From positions 1 to 6,874 of the forward strand of contig CAMWLH010000110.1 in assembly GCA_947175045.1 (NCBI GenBank): 6,874 bases of DNA, given 5' to 3'. Below the pieces are notes generated by a model. That model was not told the origin of the DNA. It made no database searches and saw only the letters and a program-made list of their open reading frames with translations. Positions 6,572 to 6,874 of this stretch are shown here, in pieces. How positions within the stretch are numbered: the stretch's first letter is position 1; each line of letters starts with the position of its first letter. Source of the stretch: an uncultured Clostridia bacterium (GTDB lineage Bacteria > Bacillota > Clostridia > Oscillospirales > Ruminococcaceae). The translations under genes were made by a program, and so were the position numbers.

Positions 6572-6675
6572 AAGTGTTGTGAGGAACACGCACAGTAATG
6601 TGAATGTCCGGTGCAAATCCGGATGCTTGCCGTATGTTAAAATATTAAGGCGCTCTTAATGGGGGCGCTTTTTTA
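6560..6675 (+). ncRNA. Candidate structured RNA, four-way junction plus terminator
   Basis: Downstream of the promoter the sequence folds on paper into a closed four-way junction. P1 pairs 6561-6570 (GCGGCAAGTA) with 6624-6633 (TGCTTGCCGT), 10 bp including two G-U pairs. P2 pairs GTGTT 6574-6578 with AACAC 6585-6589, loop GTGAGG. P3 pairs CACA 6591-6594 with TGTG 6599-6602, capped by the GNRA tetraloop GTAA. P4 pairs TCCGG 6607-6611 with CCGGA 6619-6623, with a 7-base loop TGCAAAT that resembles a T-loop. P4 abuts P1, as the T arm abuts the acceptor stem in tRNA, but there is no anticodon arm. An A/T-rich linker and an intrinsic terminator follow. It overlaps the last codons of the GGRG gene. 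It could be a free RNA of about 115 nt or the leader of the next gene. No named family recognised. Confidence 0.7.
6647..6675 (+). terminator. Intrinsic terminator ahead of the small terminase gene
   Basis: AAGGCGCTCT at 6647-6656 pairs with 6662-6671 (ten pairs, three of them G-U) around a 5-base loop, and runs into six T residues at 6669-6674. It closes the promoter-driven RNA unit and lies 33 bases before the next ATG. Transcripts from the terminase large subunit and GGRG genes would also meet it, so the gene downstream depends on read-through or on control of this hairpin. No clear anti-terminator partner for the left arm is visible upstream. Confidence 0.75.
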
Positions 6676-6707
6676 TTGCAGAAAAATCAGCGGGAGGAGG
6701 TGAGATT

Positions 6708-6874
6708 ATGGCGCGACCGTCCAAGCCTGTGGCGGTCCTGGAAAGCGAAAAGAAATCGCACCGCACCAAGACGGAGCTGGAGCAGCGCGAAAAGGGCGAG
6801 GCGGCTCTGCTTTCGGGCAAGCGGTGCTTTGAGCGCGAGAGCGTTCGGGCTAACCCCGTGGCGCACAAGGAATA
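6708..6874 (+). CDS. Terminase small subunit, P27-like (partial, 5' end)
   Basis: The first 55 residues are present and the gene continues past the window. The start MARPSKPVAVLESEKKSHRTK, followed by TELEQREKGEAALLSGK and NPVAHKE, is the pattern of P27-type small terminase subunits of Clostridia phages: a basic N-terminus, then a charged helix, then a PVAHKE lead into the helical core. The small subunit recognises the packaging site and loads the large subunit. AGGAGGTGA at 6695-6703 is a near-perfect ribosome site four bases before ATG. It follows the large subunit instead of preceding it, with an accessory gene, a promoter-driven RNA and a terminator between them. The identification rests on a short piece. 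Confidence 0.68.
   Translation, partial: MARPSKPVAVLESEKKSHRTKTELEQREKGEAALLSGKRCFERESVRANPVAHKE

Noticed and set aside
6561..6633. A tRNA gene
   Set aside because: The acceptor-like and T-arm-like parts fit, but the anticodon position holds a 4-bp stem with a tetraloop, so there is no 7-base anticodon loop. No CCA end follows.
6606..6633. Cobalamin riboswitch or group II intron fragment, prompted by the GGTGCAAATCC segment
   Set aside because: The segment resembles T-loop hairpins in both families, but the B12 box and other cobalamin helices are absent, and no group II domain V or 5' GTGCG boundary is present. A covariance search would settle it.
6604..6648. A 14-codon frame (MSGANPDACRMLKY) inside the structured RNA, as a possible leader peptide
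   Set aside because: The nearest purine-rich stretch (GAGGA at 6581-6585) is 18 bases upstream and partly in the P2 loop, too far for a ribosome site. The frame crosses P4 and P1. No codon run suggests attenuation.
1..6874. CRISPR array, insertion sequence, attachment site or tandem repeats
   Set aside because: No regularly spaced repeats, transposase or integrase sequence, terminal inverted repeats or tRNA-end duplication was seen in the window.

Overview
The window is a single-strand (+) late-gene block of a temperate tailed phage or prophage with an HK97-type head and a long tail. The host is probably a Firmicute of the Clostridia. Reasons are the strong AGGAGG-type ribosome sites, phi13-type tail tube and HK97-type neck proteins of the kind common in Clostridia prophages, and the moderately high G+C of the structural genes. 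Host assignment is inference; no host gene is present.

Positions 1-4452 are a compact morphogenesis operon: prohead protease, major capsid protein, head-tail connector, head-tail adaptor, tail-terminator-like protein, HK97 gp10-like protein, major tail protein and tail assembly chaperone. Genes overlap by ATGA or TAATG or are separated by a few bases, so translation is probably coupled. The protease matures the capsid shell; the connector and adaptor close the neck; the terminator and gp10-like proteins cap the tail; the tube protein and chaperone build it.

Positions 4457-6154 encode the large terminase subunit. It sits directly after the tail chaperone, where a tape-measure gene is normally expected. 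A small-terminase-like gene begins at 6708 and runs off the window. The packaging genes are therefore in the order TerL, then TerS, downstream of tail genes, the reverse of the usual TerS-TerL-portal-protease-capsid layout.

Positions 6156-6707, between the two terminase genes, hold the most unusual content. A low-G+C gene encodes a small basic, histidine-rich protein with a glycine-rich start. Inside its 3' end is a perfect sigma-70 promoter (TTGACA, 17 bases, TATAAT, with an extended -10 TG). Its predicted start point falls at the first base of a region that folds on paper into a four-way junction: a 10-bp closing stem, a hairpin, a GNRA-capped hairpin and a hairpin with a T-loop-like 7-base loop. 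An intrinsic terminator follows, then the TerS ribosome site. I read this as an unrecognised phage RNA of about 115 nt, or a structured and terminated leader of the TerS gene. I could not match it to a named RNA family.

Other notable items are a strong terminator-like hairpin inside the protease gene just before the capsid gene, and a shared LETRA peptide in protease and capsid protein that may mark the maturation cleavage site.
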